Shown here in pieces: positions 36,208 through 44,824 of a stretch of 64,000 bases of DNA. Each line of letters opens with the position of its first letter. Position 1 is the stretch's first letter. This DNA comes from Nonomuraea wenchangensis. Lineage in GTDB: Bacteria; Actinomycetota; Actinomycetes; Streptosporangiales; Streptosporangiaceae. The stretch lies in contig NZ_FOHX01000019.1 in assembly GCF_900111685.1 (NCBI RefSeq), forward strand, positions 1 through 64,000, in the 5' to 3' direction. The notes beneath the pieces were generated by a model. The model was not told the DNA's origin. It ran no database searches and saw only the letters and a program-made list of their open reading frames with translations. A program made the position numbers and the translations under genes.

Positions 36208-37116
36208 GTGTTCGACCCGAAGGATCTCTACGAGCTCGCCGATGAGCTGCCCGAGCTGCGTGAGCCGGTGTTGCTGTACCACTTCGACGGCTTCGTCGAC
36301 GCGGGGGGCTCCGGGCGTCTGGCGCTGGGCCACCTGCTGGCAGAGCTGGAGCACCGGGTTGTGGCGACGTTCGACGTGGACCGGTTGCTCGACTACCGCT
36401 CCCGCCGGCCCATCATGACGTTCGACACCGACCGCTGGGTGGAGTGCGAGAGCCCGGAGCTGGCCGTTCACCTGTTGGAGGACGCGACGGGGACGCCCTT
36501 CCTGCTCATGCAGGGGCCCGAGCCCGACCGGGAGTGGGAGCTTTTCACCGCCGCGGTGAAGACGCTGGCGGAGCGGCTGCGGGTGAGCAAGCTGGTGACC
36601 TTGCACGGCATCCCGATGGCCGTGCCGCACACCCGCCCGCTCGGGGTCACCATGCACGCCAGCCGGCCGGAGCTGGTCAACACCCAGAACAGCGCGTTCG
36701 GTCGGGTCCAGGTGCCGGGCAGCGTGGCGGCGCTGATCGAGCTGCGGCTCGGCGCGCAGGGCTTCGACGCGATGGGGTACGCGGTGCACGTGCCGCACTA
36801 CCTGTCGCAGGCGGAGTACCCGACGGCCGCGGTGACCGCGCTGGAGGCGGTGACGCGGGGCACCGGGCTGGTGTTCCCGATGGACGGGCTGCGCGACGCC
36901 GCCCAGCGCACCACGGCGGAGATCGAGGAGCAGATCCGGGCCTCCACCGAGCTCTCCACCGCGATCACCGGCCTGGAGCAGCAGTACGACGCCTTCGCCG
37001 CGGGCGCCGAACGCGAGAACCTCATCGCCGAGTCGACCCCGATGCCGACCGGCGACGAGCTCGCCGCCCAGTTCGAGCGTTTCCTCGCCGAACGTGAGGA
37101 TCCGCCCGCCTCCTGA
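36208..37116 (+). CDS. PAC2 family protein (proteasome-assembly-chaperone like)
   Basis: 302 residues. 'LREPVLLYHFDGFVDAGGSG' and 'LLMQGPEPDREWELFTAAV' with 'LHGIPMAVPHTRPLGVTMHA' are typical of the PAC2 family, ATP-grasp-adjacent proteins named for a eukaryotic proteasome chaperone. In actinobacteria they are conserved, usually near DNA/ligase or proteasome-related loci, with no proven role. GTG 36208 chosen with GGAAAGG about 10 nt upstream. Divergent from the terpene synthase with a 240-nt regulatory gap. Confidence 0.88.
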   Translation: MFDPKDLYELADELPELREPVLLYHFDGFVDAGGSGRLALGHLLAELEHRVVATFDVDRLLDYRSRRPIMTFDTDRWVECESPELAVHLLEDATGTPFLLMQGPEPDREWELFTAAVKTLAERLRVSKLVTLHGIPMAVPHTRPLGVTMHASRPELVNTQNSAFGRVQVPGSVAALIELRLGAQGFDAMGYAVHVPHYLSQAEYPTAAVTALEAVTRGTGLVFPMDGLRDAAQRTTAEIEEQIRASTELSTAITGLEQQYDAFAAGAERENLIAESTPMPTGDELAAQFERFLAEREDPPAS

Positions 37117-37149
37117 GCACGCGCCGCCGGGCCCCCGGGGCGGTTTGGG

Positions 37150-37155
37150 TAGCCT
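37150..37155 (+). promoter_or_regulatory. Candidate leaderless -10 box for the Gfo/Idh/MocA oxidoreductase
   Basis: TAGCCT ends 6 nt before the ATG at 37162. No ribosome binding site is present in the gap after the PAC2 gene. Confidence 0.4.
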
Positions 37156-37161
37156 GGCCGG

Positions 37162-38202
37162 ATGAGCGAGATCAGGGTCGGGCTGGTCGGGTACGGAGTC
37201 GCCGGGGCGTTCTTCCACGCGCCGCTGATCGCCGCCACTCCGGGGCTGCGGCTGGCCGCGGTCGTCACCCGCGATCCGGGGCGGCAGTCCGAGGTGGCCG
37301 GCCGCTACGGCGCGCAGGGCGTCGCCGACGTACGGGAGCTGTGGGAGCGCAGCGACCTGGTCGTGGTCGCCTCGCCCAACAGGACGCACGTGGCCACCGC
37401 CGCCGCGGCCATCGAGCAGGGGCTGCCGGTCGTGGTGGACAAACCGCTGGCCGGCACCGCCGAGGAGGGCCGCGAGCTGGTGCGCCTGGCCAAGGAGCGC
37501 GGCGTGCTCCTGACCGTCTTCCAGAACCGCCGGTGGGACGGCGACTTCCTGACCGTGCGGCGGCTGGCGGAGGAGGGGGCGCTCGGCGAGATCCGGCGCT
37601 TCGAGTCGCGCTTCGAGCGCTGGCGGCCGACGCCCAAGGGCGGCTGGCGGGAGAGCGGCGGCCCCGAGGAGATCGGCGGGCTGCTCTACGACCTGGGCAG
37701 CCACCTGGTGGACCAGGCGATGCGGCTGCTCGGGCCGGTACGCGAGGTCTACTGCGAGAGCGACGTACGGCGGCAGGGGGTCTCCTCCGACGACGACACG
37801 TTCGTGGCGCTGACGCACGACGGCGGGGCGCGTTCGCACCTGTGGGCCAGCTCGGTGGCGGCGCGGCTCGGGCCTCGTTTCCGGGTGCTGGGGTCGGCCG
37901 CCGCGTACGTCAAGCACGGCATGGACGTGCAGGAGGAGCGGCTGCGCGCCGGGATCGCGCCCGACGCGCCCGGTTTCGGGGAGGACGAGGAGGACCGCTG
38001 GGGCGAGCTCGGCACCGTCGAGCGGCACCGGCGGGTGCGCACCGAGCCGGGGGCCTACCTCGACTTCTACCGGGGCGTGGCGGCGGCGCTGCGCGACGGC
38101 GGGCCGCCGCCGGTGGACCCGGAGAGCGCGGTGGACGTGCTCACCGTGCTGGAGGCGGCCCGGCTGTCGGCCACCCAGCGCATCGTGGTCCACCTGCCCT
38201 GA
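37162..38202 (+). CDS. Gfo/Idh/MocA family NAD(P)-dependent oxidoreductase
   Basis: 346 residues. 'VGLVGYGVAGAFFHAPLI' is the Rossmann start, 'VVVASPNRTHVATAAAAIEQ' and 'VVVDKPLAG' (with the conserved EKP-like Asp-Lys-Pro) follow, and 'VFQNRRWDGDFLTVRRL' continues the N-domain. The C-terminal domain has 'DLGSHLVDQAMRLLGP' with the substrate histidine. It oxidises sugars or polyols with NAD(P). Substrate unknown. Confidence 0.92.
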   Translation: MSEIRVGLVGYGVAGAFFHAPLIAATPGLRLAAVVTRDPGRQSEVAGRYGAQGVADVRELWERSDLVVVASPNRTHVATAAAAIEQGLPVVVDKPLAGTAEEGRELVRLAKERGVLLTVFQNRRWDGDFLTVRRLAEEGALGEIRRFESRFERWRPTPKGGWRESGGPEEIGGLLYDLGSHLVDQAMRLLGPVREVYCESDVRRQGVSSDDDTFVALTHDGGARSHLWASSVAARLGPRFRVLGSAAAYVKHGMDVQEERLRAGIAPDAPGFGEDEEDRWGELGTVERHRRVRTEPGAYLDFYRGVAAALRDGGPPPVDPESAVDVLTVLEAARLSATQRIVVHLP

Positions 38203-38207
38203 GCGTC

Positions 38208-38243
38208 GTCAGTCCCGTAGCCGGTTGTCAGTCCCGTAGCCGG
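38208..38243. repeat. Duplicated 17-bp segment at a gene end
   Basis: gtcagtcccgtagccgg occurs at 38208-38224 and again at 38227-38243. The second copy spans the stop codon of the minus-strand phosphatase, so the final codons and stop are doubled. The extra copy lies in the 25-nt gap to the convergent oxidoreductase. Confidence 0.8.
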
Positions 38244-39034
38244 GCGCGCATGGCGGCCGAGTCGTCCGCGGTCCAGCCGTTGGCCGCCAGCCAGCCCCTC
38301 GGCCCGCCGAACCGTTCGTCCAGCACCCTGAAGAACTGCTCCAGGTAGCGGGCGCGGGGCGCGTGGTCGTCGGCGGGACGGGAGTCGAGGTCGCCGCGGT
38401 AGGTCTCGCTGGCGCGCAGGCGCTCCAGGATCAGCTCCAGCCGCTCGCCGGTCGCCACGTAGTCGGCCACGATGGCCTCCCGCGTCGCGCCCGCGACCTC
38501 CAGCGCCAGCGCGCACAGCACGCCGGTGCGGTCCTTGCCCGCCGCGCAGTGCACCAGGGCCGCCCCGTCGTCCAGCGCCATCGTGCGCAGCGCCTCGATC
38601 ACCGCGGACGGCCGGTCGCGCAGGTAGCCGAAGTAGAAGCCGGTGACCCGCAGTTCCTCGTCCAGGGCGCGCTCGGCCCACGGCAGCACCCGTTCGCCGT
38701 CGATGCCCGCGGGCGCGGTGTCGGCCTCGACGTCGGTGTAGCGCCCGCCCTCGGCGAACAACGTCAGATGGTGATGCCGCACCTCCGGCACCCGCGTCAG
38801 CGGGCCGGGGCCCTCCAGCGTGACCTCCGGCGTGGAGCGGAGGTCCACCACGTGCCGCAGCTTCAGCTCGCCGACCAGCAGGTCGACGTCGCGGGGCGTG
38901 AGCCCCTGCAGGTTGTCGGACCGGAAGATCCGTCCACTCTTCGTGACGCCTCCGTCGCCAAGGGCGACGCCACCCAGGTCGCGCGCGTTGACCGCGCCCT
39001 CAAGCTCGATCCACCTCGTCATTTCGCTCATCAT
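38228..39034 (-). CDS. Tyrosine/serine protein phosphatase (PtpB-like, Y_phosphatase3)
   Basis: 268 residues. The phosphatase loop 'LVHCAAGKDRTGVL' (Cx5R) is clear. 'NARDLGGVALGDGGVTKSGR' with 'IFRSDNLQGLT' at the N-terminus and 'VVDLRSTPEV' are the hallmark of the atypical dual-specificity family that includes M. tuberculosis PtpB. These act on phosphotyrosine, phosphoserine or phosphoinositides. No signal peptide, so it is cytoplasmic unless exported by another route. AGGG 5 nt before the first of two adjacent ATGs. Confidence 0.9.
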   Translation of the reverse strand: MMSEMTRWIELEGAVNARDLGGVALGDGGVTKSGRIFRSDNLQGLTPRDVDLLVGELKLRHVVDLRSTPEVTLEGPGPLTRVPEVRHHHLTLFAEGGRYTDVEADTAPAGIDGERVLPWAERALDEELRVTGFYFGYLRDRPSAVIEALRTMALDDGAALVHCAAGKDRTGVLCALALEVAGATREAIVADYVATGERLELILERLRASETYRGDLDSRPADDHAPRARYLEQFFRVLDERFGGPRGWLAANGWTADDSAAMRARLRD

Positions 39035-39096
39035 CTTCGACCCTATATGTCCAGCAAATATGAGCGGATTCGAGTTTCATAACGCAGCATTAACGT

Positions 39097-39969
39097 ATGG
39101 ATCCACGAGCTCTGCCTCCACGGCTGGTGATCGATCCCTCGCTGCCCCGGGAGATCTCGGTAGAGCTGCGGTCGAGCCCGCACATCCTCCGCATGGCTCG
39201 GGGCGGCAAGCGCATGGACACCACGTTCAACCCCGCGCTGCTGTTCGTCCTGCCCGCCATGCTGCTGCTGATCGGCATCGTGGTCGGCTTTCCGCTCGCC
39301 GTCGTGGCGACCGCCGGGGTCGGGCTGATCACGCTGTTGCGGTGGATGGCGGTGGAGGGCGCGTACCGCACGACGAAACGGCGGCTGCGCCTCGCCTACG
39401 CGCACGCCGACCACTACGTGCTCGCCGAGGACCTGGACTACCCCTGCCAGCAGTTGCTGCGCCGGGCCCAGAACGCGGTCGAGGTCATCCTCGGCTCCAA
39501 GGTGCACCGGGCGGGCCTGATCGACACGATCGACAACCAGGTGACGCTGCCCGAGGAGGTCTGGCAGATCGCGCAGCGGCTGCGCAAGCTGTCGGCCATG
39601 CACGCCGAGCACGGCAAGCTGGTGCCGCGCGAGCTGCCGCCCGGCATGGAGGAGGCGTTCAAGCCGTACTCCAACGCCCTCGACGCCGCCTGGACGTCGC
39701 TGTCGAAGCGGGTACGCCACCTGGAGAAGTACGCCAAACAGGTGATCAAGACCGACAAGGTCTACCAGACGCACCGGCGCCTGGAGGCGCTGGCCGCCAG
39801 GACGCCGGACTACCAGCGGCTGATCGCCGAGACCGTCCACGACGAGCTGGCGCACCAGCACATCAGGGAGCTCGCCGACCAGGCGGCGCACGCGCGCAAG
39901 ATGTTCGAGGAGAGCATCACGCAGGCCAGGCAGGCGGCGGGAGCGCTGCTGCGCGCCCCGCTCACCTGA
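39097..39969 (+). CDS. Membrane protein with two TM segments and a long helical tail, unknown function
   Basis: 290 residues. After a short cytosolic front, 'PALLFVLPAMLLLIGIVVGF' and 'LAVVATAGVGLITLLRWMAV' (about 46-86) form a tight membrane hairpin. The remaining 200 residues are basic and helical ('RRLRLAYAHADHYVLAEDLD', 'VRHLEKYAKQVIKTDKVYQT'), as in coiled coils. No family recognised. CAGCAT lies 6 nt before the ATG as a possible leaderless -10. It is convergent with the NB-ARC gene, which itself has a two-segment membrane anchor; a functional link is speculative. Confidence 0.7.
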   Translation: MDPRALPPRLVIDPSLPREISVELRSSPHILRMARGGKRMDTTFNPALLFVLPAMLLLIGIVVGFPLAVVATAGVGLITLLRWMAVEGAYRTTKRRLRLAYAHADHYVLAEDLDYPCQQLLRRAQNAVEVILGSKVHRAGLIDTIDNQVTLPEEVWQIAQRLRKLSAMHAEHGKLVPRELPPGMEEAFKPYSNALDAAWTSLSKRVRHLEKYAKQVIKTDKVYQTHRRLEALAARTPDYQRLIAETVHDELAHQHIRELADQAAHARKMFEESITQARQAAGALLRAPLT

Positions 39970-39983
39970 AGGCGCCCGAGCGC

Positions 39984-42530
39984 TCAGGGGGCGGCCCGCC
40001 GGAGCAGTTCGAGGGTCCTGCGCATGCCCGCCTCGTTGCCGAGGCTGCGGTAGAGGTCCCTGGCCTGCTCCAGCGGCCCCACGGCGGCCTGCCGCCCGCC
40101 CGCGTCCAGGTGGACCTCCCCCAGGTAGCGGAGGCTGAGCGCCATCCACCATCGGTCCTGCAGCTCCTCGAAGGCGGCGACGGCGCGGCGCAGCTCCCGC
40201 TCCGACTCCTCGATGCGGCCGAGGCGGGCCAGCGCGCGCCCCGCCGAGACGGCGGTGCGCGCCACGCCCCACGAGTCGCCGAGCGCGGCCAGGATGTCCT
40301 CCGCGCGGTGCACCTGGTCCAGCTCGCGCAGCCCGCCGGCGGGGTCGCCGACCTCGCCGGCGGCCCGCAGGCAGCGGGCCTCCTCCCACAGCTCGCCCCG
40401 CTGCCGGAACATCTCACCCGCCCGGTCGAGGCTGAGGCCCGCCCGGGTGAACAGCCCTGCGGCGATCCTGCGGTCGCCCTCGCGCTGCTCGCCCCGCGCC
40501 TGCGCCGCCAGCACCTCGCCGTAGACGCGTAGCGTCTGGGCCTCGGAGTAGCGGTTGCCCTGGCTCTTGAACACCTCCAGGGCCTCCTCCAGCAGCTCTC
40601 TCGCCTCCTCGGGCCGCCGCTCGGCCATCCGCATCTCGGCCAGGTTGCGCTGGGTGCGGGCCATCCACCACGGGTCGTCCTCGCCCTTGAACGCGGTGAT
40701 GGCGCCGATCAGGTAGTCCTGCGCCCGGTCCAGGTGCCCGTCGTTGAACAGCGTCATGCCGATGGTGCGCCTGGCCCGCGCCGCCCACCAGCTCTCGCCG
40801 AGCTCGGTGAAGACGTCCATGGCCCGCCGGGCCTCCTCCAGTGCGCGCTCGCGCAGGCCGAGGCCGCCGTGCACGGCGGCGCTGTCGAGCAGCGCGATGG
40901 CGAGGGCCCGCGCGTCGCCGGCGCGTTCGGCCGCGGCCCGGCCGATCTCCGCGACCGCCTTCCAGTCGGCCCAGTACGCGCGCAGTGAGTGACACAGCGA
41001 GCAGAACGCGCGGGCGAGGCCCCAGGTCAGCTCCCACAGTTCGAGCCGGCGGGCCAGATCGACCATGGCCAGCAGCGCCAGGCGCTCGGCGTTGAGCCAG
41101 TCGGCGGCCCGGACCTCGCCGTCGGCGGTGGAGCGGCGGCCGCCCTTGCTCCAGTCCTGCGGCCAGCGGTTCTGGGCGGCCTCCTCGGCGCGGCGGCGGT
41201 AGCCGTACAGCACCCGCTCCAGCGCGGCGCGGCGGCGGGCCGGCTCGTCCTGACCGGTCAGCTCGGCGGCGAAGACCTGGACGAGGTCGTGCAGCCGGTA
41301 GCGCATCGTGCCGGTCTGGTCGGTGCCCGAGTATTCGGCGAGCTGGGCGTCGATGAGCGCTTCGAGCTGGTCGCCGCCCTCCAGGCCGCTGATGTCGAGC
41401 AGCTCGCCGGCCACCCAGCCGGGCACGTCGGGCGCGGGCAGCGCGCTGAGCAGGCGCAGCAGGCGGCGCTGCATGCCGGTGCAGTCGTCGTAGCTGAGCT
41501 GCACCGACGCGCGCACGCTGGTCTCGACGGTCTGGGCCACTTCGAGCTGGTCGAGGCGGCGGCGGGTGTCGGCGAGCCGGCTCGCCATCTCGCGCAGCGT
41601 CCACTGCTCGCGGGTGGCGAGGCGCCCGCCGCAGATGTTGATCGCGAGCGGAAGGTGGTCGCACAGCCGGACGATCTCCTTGGCGGAGTCGAGGTCGTCC
41701 ACGACGCGGGCGCCGCCGGCGAGCCTGGCCAGCAGCTCGACGCCGTGCGCCTCGGTGAGCACGCCGAGGCGGCGGTCGTGGGTGCCGCTCAGGAACAGCG
41801 GGGAGCGCGAGGTGACCAGCACCGCGCAGCCGGGCTCGGCCGGGATGATCGGCCTGACCTGGTCGGCGTCGTGGGCGTTGTCCAGGCCGATGAGGATCTT
41901 GCGGCCCTTGGTCCAGGTCAGCCAGAGCTTGCGCAGTTCGTCCAGTCCGCCGGGGTCGGTGGTGAGGCGTACGCCGAGCGCGCGCAGGAAGCCGATGAGG
42001 ACCTCGTCGGGGCGGACCGGGGCGCCGAGGCCGCCGCGCAGGTCGGCGTAGAGGCGGCCGTCGGGGAACCAGCCGGCGATCTCCTGGCTGAAGCGGGTCA
42101 TGAGGGCGGACTTGCCGACGCCGCCGCGGCCGTAGACGGAGATGACGAGCGGCGGCGCCAGGTCGCCGGCCCGGCGGCGGGCGGTGGCGACGTCGCGCAG
42201 CTCGGCCAGGGCCTCGGCGCGGCCGGTGAAGTGCTCGGGAACGGGCGGCCACTGGTCGGGCGCCTGGCCGCCGCCGGCGCGGGCCGCCGCACGGCGTCTC
42301 GGCTGCGACTCGGTGGTGGCCCAGGTGGTGAGGCCGACGAGGACGGCGGCGGCCACGGTCACGCCGACCTTGGCGCTGGGCGGGATGTCCCAATCGACGC
42401 TGGCCGCCAGGATGCTCGCGGCGGCGGCCGCGAGGCCGGCCGACACGGACGCGGCCCACGGCACCTTCGCGCGCCTGCGCCGGGGCCTGTCGGGTAAGTC
42501 CTCGATCTTCTCCGGCAGGTCGTCGCTCAA
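39984..42530 (-). CDS. Membrane-anchored NB-ARC (STAND) ATPase with TPR repeats
   Basis: 848 residues. Two likely TM segments lie near the N-terminus ('AASVSAGLAAAAASILAA' and 'VGVTVAAAVLVGLTTWA', about 26-70), then an NB-ARC module: 'HFTGRAEALAELRD', P-loop 'GRGGVGKS' (134-141), 'KILIGLDNAHDADQV' (Walker B), 'VLVTSRSPLFLSGT' and 'LCDHLPLAINICGGRLA'. The last half is TPR-like repeats ('ALEEARRAMDVFTELGESWW' style). No DNA-binding or effector domain is visible. TTG 42530 was chosen because gaagggggt lies 5-6 nt upstream. Acts presumably at the inner membrane face as a signalling switch. Confidence 0.85.
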   Translation of the reverse strand: MSDDLPEKIEDLPDRPRRRRAKVPWAASVSAGLAAAAASILAASVDWDIPPSAKVGVTVAAAVLVGLTTWATTESQPRRRAAARAGGGQAPDQWPPVPEHFTGRAEALAELRDVATARRRAGDLAPPLVISVYGRGGVGKSALMTRFSQEIAGWFPDGRLYADLRGGLGAPVRPDEVLIGFLRALGVRLTTDPGGLDELRKLWLTWTKGRKILIGLDNAHDADQVRPIIPAEPGCAVLVTSRSPLFLSGTHDRRLGVLTEAHGVELLARLAGGARVVDDLDSAKEIVRLCDHLPLAINICGGRLATREQWTLREMASRLADTRRRLDQLEVAQTVETSVRASVQLSYDDCTGMQRRLLRLLSALPAPDVPGWVAGELLDISGLEGGDQLEALIDAQLAEYSGTDQTGTMRYRLHDLVQVFAAELTGQDEPARRRAALERVLYGYRRRAEEAAQNRWPQDWSKGGRRSTADGEVRAADWLNAERLALLAMVDLARRLELWELTWGLARAFCSLCHSLRAYWADWKAVAEIGRAAAERAGDARALAIALLDSAAVHGGLGLRERALEEARRAMDVFTELGESWWAARARRTIGMTLFNDGHLDRAQDYLIGAITAFKGEDDPWWMARTQRNLAEMRMAERRPEEARELLEEALEVFKSQGNRYSEAQTLRVYGEVLAAQARGEQREGDRRIAAGLFTRAGLSLDRAGEMFRQRGELWEEARCLRAAGEVGDPAGGLRELDQVHRAEDILAALGDSWGVARTAVSAGRALARLGRIEESERELRRAVAAFEELQDRWWMALSLRYLGEVHLDAGGRQAAVGPLEQARDLYRSLGNEAGMRRTLELLRRAAP

Positions 42531-42615
42531 CCGGTACCCCCTTCCGAGGGTCGATTCAAGCCGATGGGGCACGGCCGCGCCAGCCGTGCCCCACCGTTTC
42601 CCCGGAGGGATCTCG

Positions 42616-44718
42616 CTACAGGCCGATCACCTGGCAGGTGGCTGTCATCTTCTTGGTCGGGTCGCTCTCGGAGGTGGCCGTGAGCTTGACCTGCGCCAGG
42701 CGGTCGCCGCCGGCGTCGCGGACCGCGTTCACGGTCACGGTGTCGTGCTTGCCGAAGGCGACGGCGGCCAGCTCGTTCGGGACCTGGACGTTCCAGCCCT
42801 TGCCCTTGACCTCGGCCGACAGCCGGTAGACGTCGGAGCCGAGGTAGGCGCTGACGTCCTCCGGGTGCTGCCCCTGCGCCGGGGCCGCCTTGCCGGTGTT
42901 GAACAGCGGGAAGGTGCAGGTGGAGAGGTTCTTGCCGGTGGGGACGCCGGCGCCGGGCAGCAGCTTGACGCCGCGCCGCTGCGGGCCCGCGCCGTCCAGC
43001 GAGCGGACGGCCACCTTGTACGTCAGCTCGCCGTCCTTGTTGCGCTTCAGGTCGAGGACGTAGAAGTGCAGGCGGTTGGCCTCGTCCACGTGCTCGTACT
43101 GGCTGCCGGAGCCGGTGCCTGCGTGGAAGAGCGCGTCGGAGAGCTGGCGGTAGTCGCCGATGGTGATCGGGACCTTGGTGCCGTCCGGCAGGACGTAGTC
43201 GGTCATGCCGATGTCCTGCGGGTTGGCGTCGATCACCCACTCGAACGGGGAGCGGTCCTGGTTCTTGGTCTTGGCCAGCAGGACGCCCGAGTCGGGGGTG
43301 AAGGAGTCGGCGCCCATGCGGTCCACGACCTCGACCGTGTAGTTCTCGTAGCCGCCGCCATCGCACAGCGGGTCGGCGGCGTTGCAGGAGCTGTTGTCGG
43401 CGCCGTCGAAGGCGATGTTGACGCCGGACAGCTCGTCCTTGCCGGGCTGCACGGCCCGCGCCAGCACGTCGGCCACGACCAGGCCGGACTGGGCGAGGGC
43501 GGGGCGGGACAGGCGCAGCACGTTCTGCTCGTCCACCATGTTGAGCTTGATCTTGTTGCGCAGCATGTGCTGCGCGCCCATGGACCCGCCCGAGGTCGGC
43601 GGGATGAGCCAGCGCGAGTGCGGGCCGCCGGGGCCGTTGAAGCTGCCGCGGCTCAGCATCTCCCAGATGCCGGTGTAGGCGCGTTTCGGCGGCACCGAGT
43701 ACGGGTTGTTGTAGTTGTCGGCGATGCCGAAGATGTGGCTCAGCTCATGGGCGTAGACCCCCATGCCGGAGCTCTCGGCCTGCACCGAGTCGATGCCGAA
43801 GCGGGCGTTCGGCCAGAAGGTGGAGCCGGCCTGCCAGGAGGTCCACTCGACGTAGCGGGTCCTGGACCAGTTGGGCAGGTTGGGGTCGTCGGGGCCCCAC
43901 TCGTCCGGCACGTCCTCCTTGGTGGGGAACTTCATCATGCCGAACTCCTGCCAGGTGGACGACTCGTCCTGGCCGGCGCTCAGGTAGAAGACGAAGTCGA
44001 ACTGGGCGGCGCCCTCCTGGCCGACGTCGGCGAGCCAAGCGGCGTTGCCGTCGTTACGCAGGTTCTTCGTGCAGGTGTCGCCGGCGGGGCAGGCGTCCCG
44101 CTGGTACTCCATGGCGTACTCGTGGTCCTTGCCCGGCATCGTGTACGGGCCGAACCCGGTCAGCTCGACCCCGATGCGCCCGCCGGAGTCCTCCATCCAG
44201 TACTCGTGGATGGTGTGCCCCTTGTTGAGCGCGTTGGGGGTGTTGAGGAAGTCCTGGTAGAACTTCGCGACCTGGTCACGCGGGACGTCGTGGGCCTCGG
44301 CGCTCGGGTTCGCGAAGATCGTCGAGCCCTTGGGCTGGGTGACGACGAACGGCTGGTTCGGGTAGTCCAGCAGGACGAGCGCGCCCTTGAAGGTGCGCTG
44401 CGAGCCCTTGACGTTGGGGTCGTTCCACTTGGTGCCGGGCGGCTTCTTGTAGTCCGCCCAGGTCATGTTGTCGGGATTCTCCCAGTTCTGCGGGTCGATC
44501 GGCTGGATGCCCGACGTCGTGGGACGCCCGCGCAGGGTCTGGGCGCTGTCCATGGGCGTGTCGCTCTGCCACGGCTGCGTCTGGGGCCAGTGGGCGCGGC
44601 GCCACGGGTGCTCGGGGTCGCTGGGGGGTGCTGCGGAAGCTGGGGTCGCCACCAACGCGATCGGAACCATCACGATGGTCGCGAGCAGCCCCTTGAATAG
44701 CTTCTTCGGGACAATCAC
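42616..44718 (-). CDS. Secreted M6-family metalloprotease (immune inhibitor A-like)
   Basis: 700 residues with a signal peptide ('LFKGLLATIVMVPIALVATP', cleaved near 'ASA'). Zinc motif 'YAHELSHIFGIADN' (HExxH near 325) with 'GIWEMLSRGSFNGPGG' after it, as in the M6 family, where a downstream Met-turn line 'W(D/E)xMS' is usual. 'GDTCTKNLRND' and 'CNAADPLCDGGG' contain cysteines likely paired. The C-terminal third is beta-rich. It is exported and would cut proteins outside the cell. GTG start; upstream 'tctatagcg' could be a -10. Confidence 0.9.
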   Translation of the reverse strand: MIVPKKLFKGLLATIVMVPIALVATPASAAPPSDPEHPWRRAHWPQTQPWQSDTPMDSAQTLRGRPTTSGIQPIDPQNWENPDNMTWADYKKPPGTKWNDPNVKGSQRTFKGALVLLDYPNQPFVVTQPKGSTIFANPSAEAHDVPRDQVAKFYQDFLNTPNALNKGHTIHEYWMEDSGGRIGVELTGFGPYTMPGKDHEYAMEYQRDACPAGDTCTKNLRNDGNAAWLADVGQEGAAQFDFVFYLSAGQDESSTWQEFGMMKFPTKEDVPDEWGPDDPNLPNWSRTRYVEWTSWQAGSTFWPNARFGIDSVQAESSGMGVYAHELSHIFGIADNYNNPYSVPPKRAYTGIWEMLSRGSFNGPGGPHSRWLIPPTSGGSMGAQHMLRNKIKLNMVDEQNVLRLSRPALAQSGLVVADVLARAVQPGKDELSGVNIAFDGADNSSCNAADPLCDGGGYENYTVEVVDRMGADSFTPDSGVLLAKTKNQDRSPFEWVIDANPQDIGMTDYVLPDGTKVPITIGDYRQLSDALFHAGTGSGSQYEHVDEANRLHFYVLDLKRNKDGELTYKVAVRSLDGAGPQRRGVKLLPGAGVPTGKNLSTCTFPLFNTGKAAPAQGQHPEDVSAYLGSDVYRLSAEVKGKGWNVQVPNELAAVAFGKHDTVTVNAVRDAGGDRLAQVKLTATSESDPTKKMTATCQVIGL

Positions 44719-44824
44719 GACACGACGCTATAGACGTTGTTGACCCAGATCATCGCGCAGTTGTAGGGAAGACCCATAGCGAGTTGTCCTACAAACGCAG
44801 AAATATCCAGGTGAAGGGGTCTCC

